Assembly: GCA_903837135.1 (NCBI GenBank)
Contig: CAILTK010000112.1
Location: forward strand, 1 to 59,095
Direction of reading: 5' to 3'
Length of the DNA: 59,095 nucleotides
Source of the DNA: an uncultured Caulobacterales bacterium
GTDB lineage: Bacteria > Pseudomonadota > Alphaproteobacteria > Caulobacterales > Caulobacteraceae
Shown in pieces: positions 16,992 through 24,184 of the stretch; within the stretch, counting starts at the first letter, position 1, and every line of letters starts with the position of its first letter. The notes beneath the pieces were generated by a model. It had not been told where the DNA came from. It did no database searches and saw only the letters and a list, made by a program, of their open reading frames with translations. Position numbers and translations under genes: made by a program.

Positions 16992-17165
16992 GAATGTCAA
17001 CAACCCCGTCATGGCGATCGACGTTAGGCCCACGCCAGCTCGAAGGCGCATGGACGACTGCGGTCGGCGCACGCATGATCAGACCGCGGCCAGAGCAAAC
17101 CGCCCTGAAAAGCCGCCCTGAAACGGAATCGTTTAAGGGCGGAAATTTTGCTCTGGAGTCTGAAA

Positions 17166-17217
17166 GTTTAGAGCGCCGCTGGCGCGAAAGCCGGGTTCCA
17201 CTTTTCGCGCGGCGCTC
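17166..17217. repeat. Dispersed palindromic intergenic repeat, copy 1
   Basis: The segment starts GTTTAGAGCGCCGCTGG and ends CGCGCGGCGCTC; GAGCGCCGC and GCGGCGCTC are the arms of a hairpin. A near copy with the same ends and length lies at 57801-57851. The placement in non-coding DNA and the dyad shape indicate a family of short interspersed palindromes. Confidence 0.65.
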
Positions 17218-17307
17218 CAGGTCCGATGAGCCGGTTTGGGGCGCGGTCGACGCGGCGTCCGGTTGCGACGCGCATAACCAAATTGTGTCGGACGACTCTA
17301 GGGGTTA

Positions 17308-17323
17308 TATAGCGGGCGGTATA
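17308..17323. promoter_or_regulatory. TetR-type operator candidate at the TetR gene promoter
   Basis: TATAGCGggCGGTATA is a nearly perfect palindrome lying 22 bp upstream of the TetR start at 17345. It matches the site at 21602 at 14 of 16 positions, including the central CGGGCG. This suggests autorepression. Confidence 0.6.
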
Positions 17324-17344
17324 GAACATGGGTTTTGGACAACA

Positions 17345-17962
17345 ATGGGCCGTCCTCGCGAATTTGAAATTGACGACGCAATCGAGACGGCGACGGGTCT
17401 CTTTTGGCGGAATGGTTACGAGGGGACGTCGCTTAGCGATCTGACGCAAGCGATCGGGATTACGCCGCCGAGCTTCTATTTCGCGTTCGGCAGCAAGGAA
17501 GCTTTGTTTAGGAAGATCATCGAGAGGTATTTCACCGAACAGAGCAAAATCGCTGAGGCGGCTTTGCGGAAGCCGACCCCGCGAGCCGTCGCGAAGCATT
17601 TTCTCAACGGCTATGCCGACATGATAACGGACCCACATCATGCGCCGGGATGCTTGGCTATGAACAGCTCGCTTCCGTGTGCGTCGGGCGATCCCCTGCG
17701 GGAATGGCTGGCGGACTTACGCGAGCAAACGCGGAAGCGGTTCCGCGATCGCTTCGCCGAAGCGCGCGGGGGCGAGGGGCTTCCCGCCGGGACGGACGCC
17801 GATTCCCTTGCGCGCTTACTGCTCGTGATCGCCTGGGGCTTGGCCGTCGAGGCTCAATCCGGGGCGAGCCGTAAAGATCTGCGTCGAACCATCGCCCTCG
17901 CGCTGCCGACATGGCCCGACGCCAATCAGGTCGCTCCGGCCTTAGCCCCAAAGGAGTTCTGA
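17345..17962 (+). CDS. TetR/AcrR-family repressor
   Basis: The ATG at 17345 is used because the product then begins MGRPREFEIDDAIETATGLF, the standard TetR start; the frame is open much further upstream, but that part contains the palindromes. In the 205-residue product, residues 8-55 form the helix-turn-helix (GYEGTSLSDLTQAIGITPPS, then FYFAFGSKEALF). The rest is a ligand-binding domain with HHAPGCLAMNSSLPCASG, typical of a subgroup that regulates reductases and drug-response genes. The stop overlaps the start of the next gene (TGATG). Shared palindromes before its own gene, the glyoxalase gene and the cupin operon make it the likely controller of all three. Confidence 0.92.
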   Translation: MGRPREFEIDDAIETATGLFWRNGYEGTSLSDLTQAIGITPPSFYFAFGSKEALFRKIIERYFTEQSKIAEAALRKPTPRAVAKHFLNGYADMITDPHHAPGCLAMNSSLPCASGDPLREWLADLREQTRKRFRDRFAEARGGEGLPAGTDADSLARLLLVIAWGLAVEAQSGASRKDLRRTIALALPTWPDANQVAPALAPKEF

Positions 17963-18447
17963 TGGTCCCTCGTGTCGGCATCTGCGCCGCTTTCCTCGCG
18001 GCGACCGCAAGTATCGCCATGGCTCAGAACCTGCCGCCGGTCCCTGTCTTGACCGAGAGCCCCTGGAACGGTGACTGGGTCCTCAGCCAGACGCGCAATA
18101 CGGCGGAGATCAAGGCGGCGGCGGCGCAGGGCTATCGCTTCCTCCTGCAGCCGGACGGCCGCATCCGCTGGGAAATCCCATCCCTGCATGAGGTGGTGGA
18201 GGGCCGGGTCGACGGACAACCCATGGCCATTCGGCGGCTCCAGCCCACCACCCTGACTCTGGCGGTCTCGGCCGAAGGCCCCCGCGTCCTCCTTTACCAC
18301 GTGACCAGAAATGGAAGGCCGGAGGGCGAGGGGCGTATGACGCTGGTGGATCAGGGCAGGGCCTGGGTCGATATTTCCCAGCCTGTCGGACGGCCCGACC
18401 TTGCTGGCGCGGTCATCTACGTGCGTCCTGACGCTGTAAACCGCTGA
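17962..18447 (+). CDS. Secreted hypothetical protein, possibly lipocalin-like
   Basis: The ATG at 17962 overlaps the TetR stop. The 161-residue product begins with a clear Sec signal peptide (MVPRVGICAAFLAATASIAMAQ, cleavage likely after AMA). The mature part is predicted mostly beta, with PWNGDWVLSQTRNTAEIK, RFLLQPDGRIRW and later MTLVDQGRAWVDIS. This recalls small lipocalin-like or extracytoplasmic beta-barrel proteins that open with a GxW motif, but I do not recognise a named family. Translational coupling to the TetR gene means it should be produced under the same control. The gene ends 45 bp from the convergent SDR gene. Confidence 0.75.
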   Translation: MVPRVGICAAFLAATASIAMAQNLPPVPVLTESPWNGDWVLSQTRNTAEIKAAAAQGYRFLLQPDGRIRWEIPSLHEVVEGRVDGQPMAIRRLQPTTLTLAVSAEGPRVLLYHVTRNGRPEGEGRMTLVDQGRAWVDISQPVGRPDLAGAVIYVRPDAVNR

Positions 18448-18491
18448 GGCTGCTTAGCGCGACGACGGCGGCGCCCTGAGTCCTTCTCGAC

Positions 18492-19238
18492 CTAGACCGC
18501 CGTCAGGCCGCCATCGACCGGAAGGTCGATACCGGCGACGTAGCTGCTCTGGTCCGAGGCGAGGAACACGGCCGCCGCGGCGATCTCTTCAGGACGTCCT
18601 TGCCTGCCCAGCGGGATCGTCGCCGTGATCTGCTTTCTGGCCTCGGCGGCGCCCTCTTTGGACGGGAACTGCCCGTCGAACATCGGCGTGTCGACCGTAC
18701 CCGGGCTCAGCACGTTGGTCCTGATCTTGCGATCCTTGAATTCGCTGGTCCACGTGCGGGCCAACGACCTCAGCGCCGCCTTGGTGGCGCTGTAGGTGCT
18801 GCGGCCCGGCAAGCCCATGTTCTTCCCGGCGGACGCCACGAGGATGATCGAAGCCCCATCATTCAGGTAAGGCAGCGCCTTTTGAACGGTGAAATAAGTA
18901 CCGCGGGCGTTGGTGTTGAAGGTCTCGTCGAAATGCCCGGGCGTCACCGCAGCGGTCACCACCTTTTCGACGAAGGCCGCAGCCGCAAAAATCACATCGA
19001 TCTTGCCCTTTTTGGCGACGGTCTCGTAGAGACGATCGAGGTTATCGAGCTTTGAGATGTCGGCTTTTACGGCCGTGACGTTCTGGCCGATCTCCGCGAC
19101 GGCCTTGTCGAGCTCGGCCTGGCGGCGACCGGCGATGAACACATAGGCGCCCTCTTCAACGAACCTCTTGGCGGTCGCCAGGCCGATGCCGCTGCTGCCT
19201 CCCGTCACGACCGCGATCTTGTTATTCAATTGGGGCAT
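18492..19238 (-). CDS. SDR-family NAD(P)-dependent oxidoreductase
   Basis: The start at 19238 (MPQLNNKIAVVTGGSSGIG) has an AAGAAG-type ribosome binding site; the frame extends 11 codons upstream. The 248-residue product is a classical short-chain dehydrogenase: TGGSSGIG cofactor loop, an NNAG-equivalent region replaced by FAAAAF, catalytic Ser in ILVASAGKN and YSATK, and a C-terminal PVDGG. It is closely related to the SDR at 23040-23774 (both have RFVEEGAxVFIxGRRQ), which suggests paralogy. It is the last gene of the leftward cupin operon. The substrate is unknown; reduction or oxidation of a small carbonyl compound is likely. Confidence 0.92.
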   Translation of the reverse strand: MPQLNNKIAVVTGGSSGIGLATAKRFVEEGAYVFIAGRRQAELDKAVAEIGQNVTAVKADISKLDNLDRLYETVAKKGKIDVIFAAAAFVEKVVTAAVTPGHFDETFNTNARGTYFTVQKALPYLNDGASIILVASAGKNMGLPGRSTYSATKAALRSLARTWTSEFKDRKIRTNVLSPGTVDTPMFDGQFPSKEGAAEARKQITATIPLGRQGRPEEIAAAAVFLASDQSSYVAGIDLPVDGGLTAV

Positions 19239-19316
19239 GTTGTTTTCTTCTTGGTTGAAAGCAGAGCTCATGGGCGTGTTTCCCGACGCTGGCGCCGAGT
19301 CGTCGTGCGGTTTCCT

Positions 19317-19976
19317 TCAGAACTCCCCCTCGCCAGGGCCGCCTTGCTTCACAGCTAACCCTGCCGGGTTGCTTGTTGTCGTCTTGCTGACCTTGTCGGT
19401 GGTCTCCAGCGGGACACGATTGCCATTGAGGCAGAGGGCCATCAAAATGAAGACTGCGATCGACAGGATATACTTGCGCGTCAAGACATCACCAAATGTC
19501 TCTAGCAGTTCGCTGAGTGTTTCGTCGGTCAGCGTCTTGGCGCCGGCCAACTCGTCGCACGCCCGACAAAGCAAAATATAATCCGAGCCGACGCCAGTGA
19601 CCGGCCCATCCGAGGCGAAGGCGGCGATTTCATCTTCGCTGAGCCCTACGTTGCGGCCGATCGATGAGTGGATCTGCCACTCGTAGGGTGCGTTGCAATC
19701 CTTTGCGACGCGCATCATGCACGTCTGCCGGTGCTTCGGGTTGATGCCCTCTGGGCCGAAGATTGCATTGACCAAATCGATCACGCCCGAGAAGTGGGCT
19801 CCCGTTCCGGCGAACATCTTGACGACGTTCAGCGTCGTGTCGGGTCGATAGGGGCCACCGTAGTAGGCCTCGATGACCGGCCTGACGACGTCATCGTCTG
19901 GGAGCGGCACAGTCACCGCCGCCGCGTAGGTCGTCGGAAAGTTCATCGCCGGTGTCCTCGTTTCAACCTGTTGCAT
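19317..19976 (-). CDS. Carboxymuconolactone decarboxylase / AhpD-like protein
   Basis: The ATG at 19976 follows GAGGAAT. The 219-residue product has the all-helical CMD/AhpD pattern: NPKHRQTCMMRVAKDCNAPY, EWQIHSSIGRNVGLSEDEI and a second helix pair with CRACDELAGAKTLTDET, the last containing a CxxC. AhpD-type CxxC pairs can act in peroxide or disulfide chemistry, while CMD proper decarboxylates a lactone; the sequence does not decide between them. The C-terminal 35 residues (VSKTTTSNPAGLAVKQGG) look unstructured. It is the third gene of the leftward operon, 55 bp downstream of the duplicated unknown gene. Confidence 0.8.
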   Translation of the reverse strand: MQQVETRTPAMNFPTTYAAAVTVPLPDDDVVRPVIEAYYGGPYRPDTTLNVVKMFAGTGAHFSGVIDLVNAIFGPEGINPKHRQTCMMRVAKDCNAPYEWQIHSSIGRNVGLSEDEIAAFASDGPVTGVGSDYILLCRACDELAGAKTLTDETLSELLETFGDVLTRKYILSIAVFILMALCLNGNRVPLETTDKVSKTTTSNPAGLAVKQGGPGEGEF

Positions 19977-20031
19977 GGTGATTCCTCGCCCTGGGTTTCG
20001 ATGTTGCGCGCTTGTTCCGTGTGCGGAGTAT

Positions 20032-20817
20032 TCAAACTTTTCCCGCCACAGTGCGCGCCGCGCTCAGGGCCGTCTCCCCGACCCTGACGCCCAATCGGTG
20101 CGCCGTTTCATTCACGGCGGAGATGACGCCCTGGGTCAGCGTCGAGACGCCGTCACCGATACACGCCGACTCCGCGGCGACCGTGGCGGCGGCGATACCG
20201 TCGGTATCGAGAATAGGCAGGCAGGCGGCGCCCGCACGATCGACGCCGAAGCCGGCATCGTTGAAGAAGACGAGACGTGGCCTGAACGCCCTCGTCATTG
20301 GAGCCGCCGTGACGCCGCCATGGCTACCGCTCGCCACGACCAGGCCTGCATCTTCTGAAGCGCCAAGCGAGATGGAGCCTATGCAGAGGACGCCGTGAAT
20401 AAAGGTGCGCCGCTCCACCGGCGCCTCCATGTTGGCGTCGTGGGGCCAAGGCGCGGATTTCAAGAGCTCCACGGCGTGTGCGACGGATTGGCCCTTCTCC
20501 ACGCCGCACGTGGCCGCAAGTTTGTTGGCGCGACTGATGATCCCACGCTCGAGCATGTCCGCCGCGTCGCCGACCCGGGCGCTGTCAGCCGCGACGGCCG
20601 CCATGGCCATGCCATGTAAGTCCGCCCAAGGTAGACCTCTGACGCCCGCCTCATCTCGACCAATGCCGCAGTCATGATGAATGGCAGCGCGAGCGCCAGC
20701 CCTGGCGGAGAAGTAAGCAGCGTAAGCGGTGGCGTTCGAACCGCCGACAACGATGCCGCCGTTGGCTTCTGGCGGAAGCTTTACGACGCCGTCGATGACG
20801 ATGACGGGAACGTTCAT
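20032..20817 (-). CDS. Unknown protein with two tandem homologous domains
   Basis: The ATG at 20817 is preceded by GAGGG. The 261-residue product contains the same module twice. In the N-terminal half, GGIVVGGSNA is followed by HHDCGIGRDEAGVRGLPWAD, AAVAADSARVGDA and RGIISRANKLAATCGV. In the C-terminal half, GLVVASGSHG is followed by FNDAGFGVDRAGAACLPILD, ATVAAESACIGDG and QGVISAVNETAHRLGV. Conserved features are the glycine-rich start, D/N-x-G-G-x-D, SAxxGD and G-[VI]-IS-x-N. No known fold name comes to mind. It sits between the cupin and AhpD-like genes, so a role in the same small-molecule pathway is likely. An internal duplication is visible; function is unknown. Confidence 0.82.
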   Translation of the reverse strand: MNVPVIVIDGVVKLPPEANGGIVVGGSNATAYAAYFSARAGARAAIHHDCGIGRDEAGVRGLPWADLHGMAMAAVAADSARVGDAADMLERGIISRANKLAATCGVEKGQSVAHAVELLKSAPWPHDANMEAPVERRTFIHGVLCIGSISLGASEDAGLVVASGSHGGVTAAPMTRAFRPRLVFFNDAGFGVDRAGAACLPILDTDGIAAATVAAESACIGDGVSTLTQGVISAVNETAHRLGVRVGETALSAARTVAGKV

Positions 20818-20923
20818 GCCGTTGCGGCCCTCGCGACAACCGCCGGCGTGGTTTTCAAGAGGGACATCCTGTTTCCTTCTTCGTTTGGGCCAGGGCCGGC
20901 CGCGCTTGATGGCGGCCTGCTGA

Positions 20924-21454
20924 TCAGGCCGCCTTCCGTTCGGCCCCGAAGACGAACATGAGGATCACGCACGGGTCGTCCGAGCGGTTGTGGAATTCGT
21001 GGAAGGCGCCGTTCTGAACGAAGAAGTCGCCCTCCTTGGCCGTGACAGACTGGATTTGGCCGTCTTCTCCCGGATAGGCGATGTCCACTTCGCCCTTGAG
21101 CACCACTGCGAGATCGATGGTGTCGGTCCGGTGCATCGCACCGCCGTGCTCGCTTTGGGTCATACCCCCGCCGGTGCCGAAATCGATCTTGGCCATCAAG
21201 GCCCCGAGATCCGTCGCGCCCGCCTTCTCGGGGGGAAGGACCTGGAGATCGACGCGGACTGAATCCTTCGGCCCGAAGATCCCAAGCCGCTTGTATTCAC
21301 CGAGAACCTGCTCAGCCGTAAGGGGAAGCTGGGGAATATTGTCGAATCCCCAAATATTCGTGACCCGATCGGCGGTTTCTGTATCGAGAAGATCGTCCAC
21401 TTGCGTGACGACACCGCGCTTGCCCTCGGCGCTTACGATGCGTCGCATCTTCAT
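20924..21454 (-). CDS. Cupin-domain protein
   Basis: The start at 21454 (MKMRRIVSAEGKRGVVTQVD) is chosen for AGAGGAG about 8 bp upstream; the open frame to 21595 would run through a candidate operator. The 176-residue product ends in a single cupin barrel: GGAMHRTDTIDLAVVLKGEV (cupin motif 1) and GDFFVQNGAFHEFHNRSDDP (motif 2), with His ligands for a metal. The N-terminal 70 residues are a separate segment. Single-domain cupins of this type often sense or modify small acids. It is the first gene of the leftward operon and lies directly behind two copies of the shared palindrome. Confidence 0.88.
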   Translation of the reverse strand: MKMRRIVSAEGKRGVVTQVDDLLDTETADRVTNIWGFDNIPQLPLTAEQVLGEYKRLGIFGPKDSVRVDLQVLPPEKAGATDLGALMAKIDFGTGGGMTQSEHGGAMHRTDTIDLAVVLKGEVDIAYPGEDGQIQSVTAKEGDFFVQNGAFHEFHNRSDDPCVILMFVFGAERKAA

Positions 21455-21558
21455 CTCGGCTTCTCCTCTGAAAATGACCGGCCAGGAGCCATGTCTCGGT
21501 GGGCTCGATCGCCACGTCGGGCAGAACCGCTCCTCAAGCAGTGCGGCGCCCGTCGTTC

Positions 21559-21574
21559 CATATCGACTGCTATA
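21559..21574. promoter_or_regulatory. TetR-type operator candidate before the cupin operon (proximal)
   Basis: CATATCGACTGCTATA is an imperfect copy of the 16-bp palindrome, followed by GAAC as at 17324. It lies 105 bp upstream of the cupin start. Confidence 0.45.
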
Positions 21575-21601
21575 GAACGCGGTCGGAGCCGTCAACGATT
21601 A

Positions 21602-21617
21602 TATATCGGGCGATATA
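21602..21617. promoter_or_regulatory. TetR-type operator candidate before the cupin operon (distal, perfect palindrome)
   Basis: TATATCGggCGATATA is a perfect 7-2-7 inverted repeat, the best copy in the window. Its spacing from the proximal copy is 43 bp (about four helical turns). Confidence 0.62.
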
Positions 21618-21770
21618 GAATATTGGCTGCGCATAGTGTAGCGGTCACTATGTCACTCGGCGCTCACGAGAGCCCGAAATGGCGCTGTCGTCTGCGCGCA
21701 GTCGTCAGCCGGAAGGCCGCCGCTGCGGCCTGGGCTCGCGGGGTATGGCCTCGCTTGTGAGGAGTTTTCG

Positions 21771-22691
21771 ATGACTTACACCGCCGGCCATCCGGTCCCA
21801 GGGCAGGGGAAAGTTCGCCGCGCCCTCGCGGCCGCCGGCGCCTTCCTGCGAGCGCTGGAGTCCACCAGCTTCGACTATACGCTCGATCGAATAGAACGCT
21901 TGGAACGCGAGGTAGCTCGACTGAAGGAGGAAGTGCGTCGAGGCCGGGCCGTGGGGGCCGATGACGCCGATAGCGCAGTTGGTTCGGCAACGACAAGGAC
22001 CGCAACAACGAGAGCTGGAACCATCGCATCGTCGGAGCAGAGCGGCGGCCATGTCCGTGAAACCGAGCGGGAGCAAGCCGAGGACCAGCAAGTCGGCAGC
22101 AGCGATTCTCCACTTCGGCGACCGAGTCCTATCCGTTGGACAACGCCAACGAGGCGGTCGCCGCCGCCGCAGGAACGGCGGCAAGCCCAAGCGCGTGCTG
22201 ATCCGTCCCTGAACACCGCTCACCCGGGCCAGGGCCTGCGTGTCGATGTATTCCCGGATGCTGGTCAGCCCGCCGTCCCGGACCGAGAGGACCAAGACCC
22301 CGTAGACCATCGGATCGCGGTCGATCGGATCGCGCGCGCCGTGTCCCCGCAGGCGAAGACGGTGCGTCAGTCGAACTTGACGAGGTCCTTGAAGATCAGC
22401 CGACCCCAGCTGTTTCCGTGCGCCTGGACCAGCAGCCCACCGTCCGAGAGCCCGCCAAGCTTGATCGGCGCGAAACCGAGCTTTTCGGCAAGCGCGCCAA
22501 CGTCCTCTGCGGCGCCGTCATCGTCGCTGGCCAGGAACACGACCCGCCTGCCGCCATGCACGGCCGGATCCTGGTCGAGGACGGCCGCCCCCAGATGGTT
22601 GAACCCCTTGACCAGCCTGCCGCCGGCGAACGCCCGAGCGACGACCCTGGCGGAAGGCTGTCCGCCCAGCTCCTCATCGGGCACGCCGTAG
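21771..22691 (+). CDS. Possible rightward ORF with N-terminal coiled coil; 3' limit uncertain
   Basis: The ATG at 21771 has GAGGAG at ideal spacing. The first 60 codons have strong GC3 and encode a plausible helix/coiled coil (DYTLDRIERLEREVARLKEE). Beyond about codon 70 the composition becomes low-complexity and Arg/Pro/Gln-rich (RRSPPPQERRQAQARADP), and the frame runs into the antisense of the gene at 22367. I suspect that a frameshift or rearrangement truncated the gene. No family is recognised. The first 200 bp deserve more trust than the rest. Confidence 0.3.
   Translation: MTYTAGHPVPGQGKVRRALAAAGAFLRALESTSFDYTLDRIERLEREVARLKEEVRRGRAVGADDADSAVGSATTRTATTRAGTIASSEQSGGHVRETEREQAEDQQVGSSDSPLRRPSPIRWTTPTRRSPPPQERRQAQARADPSLNTAHPGQGLRVDVFPDAGQPAVPDREDQDPVDHRIAVDRIARAVSPQAKTVRQSNLTRSLKISRPQLFPCAWTSSPPSESPPSLIGAKPSFSASAPTSSAAPSSSLARNTTRLPPCTAGSWSRTAAPRWLNPLTSLPPANARATTLAEGCPPSSSSGTP
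22180..22366 (-). pseudogene. Possible C-terminal remnant of a SnoaL/NTF2-like protein
   Basis: Directly downstream of the reductase gene the leftward frame reads GARDPIDRDPMVYGVLVLSV, then RDGGLTSIREYIDTQALARV. This is the typical last strand-turn-strand of SnoaL-like proteins (vrDGkIxxIREYxDT). It then runs into non-homologous sequence near 22180, and no start or ribosome binding site precedes it. This looks like a gene scrap left by a deletion or insertion. Confidence 0.4.
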
Positions 22692-22966
22692 GCGTTGGTC
22701 ACATCGACGATGATCTTCCCCTGCCAGCTAGGCAGCGCCTTCGCGACGTCCGGGTGCGACTGGAAGCGGACGGCCAGGAATATGACGTCCGCCTCGACGG
22801 CTTCCGCCAGCGTCTTCGGAAGGACGGCGGCTCCGATCGCGGCCGCGTCGGCGGCAAAGCTTTCCGGGGCGTGCGTGCTCGCCACGGACACTTCTACGCC
22901 CTTGCGGCCGAACGCCTTGGCGAGCGCGTGGCCGATCTTGCCGAAGCCGATACTTGCGTAGCTCAT
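22367..22966 (-). CDS. NADPH-dependent F420-reductase-like dinucleotide-binding protein
   Basis: The 199-residue product opens MSYASIGFGKIGHALAKAFG, a Rossmann nucleotide-binding loop of the NADP oxidoreductase/coenzyme-F420 reductase type. Other family marks are VFLAVRFQSH-like VIFLAVRFQSHPDVAKAL, KIIVDVTNAYG, VKGFNHLGA and, in the C-terminus, GLSDGGLLVQAHGN. Proteobacteria lacking F420 use such proteins with NADPH on uncertain substrates. The gene follows the SDR at 23040-23774 by 73 bp on the same strand, so the two probably form an operon of redox enzymes. Confidence 0.88.
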   Translation of the reverse strand: MSYASIGFGKIGHALAKAFGRKGVEVSVASTHAPESFAADAAAIGAAVLPKTLAEAVEADVIFLAVRFQSHPDVAKALPSWQGKIIVDVTNAYGVPDEELGGQPSARVVARAFAGGRLVKGFNHLGAAVLDQDPAVHGGRRVVFLASDDDGAAEDVGALAEKLGFAPIKLGGLSDGGLLVQAHGNSWGRLIFKDLVKFD

Positions 22967-23039
22967 CCGTATTCTCCTTGGGTTGACCGCGCCCGGCCGG
23001 GCTCCGAACGTCGGACGGAGCCCGCCGCGGCGTAGCGGG

Positions 23040-23774
23040 TCAGAGCTGCGCCAGGCCGCCGTCGACGGCGACCTCGCTGGCGGTCATGAAGCTGCTGTCC
23101 GACGATGCGAGAAAGGCGGCCGCGGCCGCGATCTCCGCCGGGTCGGCCATGCGCTGGAGCGGAGTCATCGCGCCATAGGCCTTCTGGCCCTCCTCGCCCA
23201 GCGCTTCCTTCGCGAGTTCGGTCGCCGTCGCCCCGGGCGACAGGACGTTGACCCGGATGCCGGTGCCCTTGAGGTCCTCAGCCCAGGTGCGCGCGAGGTT
23301 GCGCACCGCCGCCTTGCTCGCGCTGTAGGCCGTGAATCCCGGGGCGCCCGTGGTCCCGGCGCTCGATCCGGTCAGGATGATCGAACCCCCCTGGCCCATC
23401 AGCGGGAGCGCCTTCTGGACCGTGAAGATCGTGCCCTTCACATTGGTGTCGAAGGTCTCGTCAATATGCTTGGCGGTGATCTGGCCGAGCGGAAGCGGGC
23501 TTCCCGCTCCGGCGTTGGCGAAGACGATGTCGAGGGTTCCGCGCTCGGCCTTCACCGCCGCGTAGAGGCGGTCGAGGTCGGCCTCGTCCGAGACCGAGCC
23601 CTTCACCGCCCGGGCGTTGCGCCCAAGCTCGGCCACGGCTGTGTCCAGGGCGTCCTGCCGGCGTCCGAAGATGAAGACGAAGGCGCCCTCTTCGACGAAG
23701 CGCTTTGCCGAGGCGAGGCCGATGCCGGTGGCGCCGCCCGTGATGACGGCGGTCTTTCCATTCAATCTGGTCAT
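23040..23774 (-). CDS. SDR-family NAD(P)-dependent oxidoreductase
   Basis: The start at 23774 (MTRLNGKTAVITGGATGIG) follows AAGGA. The 244-residue product carries the cofactor loop TGGATGIG, FANAGAGS in the NNAG position, the catalytic Ser in IILTGSSAGT, YSASK, and a C-terminal VDGGLAQL. It is more like the SDR at 18492-19238 than a generic SDR: both contain RFVEEGAxVFIxGRRQ and xTFxTNxxGTxFTVQKALP. This suggests duplication within the same neighbourhood. The downstream reductase gene is 73 bp away. No copy of the TATATCG palindrome was found upstream, so its regulation may differ. Confidence 0.92.
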   Translation of the reverse strand: MTRLNGKTAVITGGATGIGLASAKRFVEEGAFVFIFGRRQDALDTAVAELGRNARAVKGSVSDEADLDRLYAAVKAERGTLDIVFANAGAGSPLPLGQITAKHIDETFDTNVKGTIFTVQKALPLMGQGGSIILTGSSAGTTGAPGFTAYSASKAAVRNLARTWAEDLKGTGIRVNVLSPGATATELAKEALGEEGQKAYGAMTPLQRMADPAEIAAAAAFLASSDSSFMTASEVAVDGGLAQL

Positions 23775-24184
23775 GTCGTGCGGTCCTTGTTTCGCCGTCT
23801 CGGGTCTTGGCGGTACGGGGAGATCCCGCCGAGAGCCCCAACATGGGTTCGTCGGAGGCAGGCCGTGAGTGCGGAACGGCGCACACCGGTGGTGCGAAAA
23901 CAATCCAGTGCGACGCCGGCGAGACGATCTAAAGCCGCCGCTTTCACGCGCCCTGTGGCTGAGCCCGTCAAAGCAGCCTTGGAACAGCGTAGCGCGCGGC
24001 GCGGGAACGCACCACGATCAACTGGTGGATCCTGCGGTTCATCGCGTGCGGTCCTCTACCCTCCGAAGAAGGCCCTCAGCGTGCAGACCGGCGCCGCGCC
24101 GACCCCCGCGTCGGGGCCGACCTCAGACCACAATGCCTGGTTGGATGCCCGCGCCCCGGCTGGCCCATCGATTGGAAGTGGAAT
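23775..24184. other. Non-coding stretch upstream of the SDR gene
   Basis: About 410 bp between two leftward genes. Several GC-rich frames stay open, but none has a ribosome binding site, a family-like sequence or consistent composition. It presumably holds the promoter of the SDR/reductase pair. I saw no strong dyad or repeat. Confidence 0.3.
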
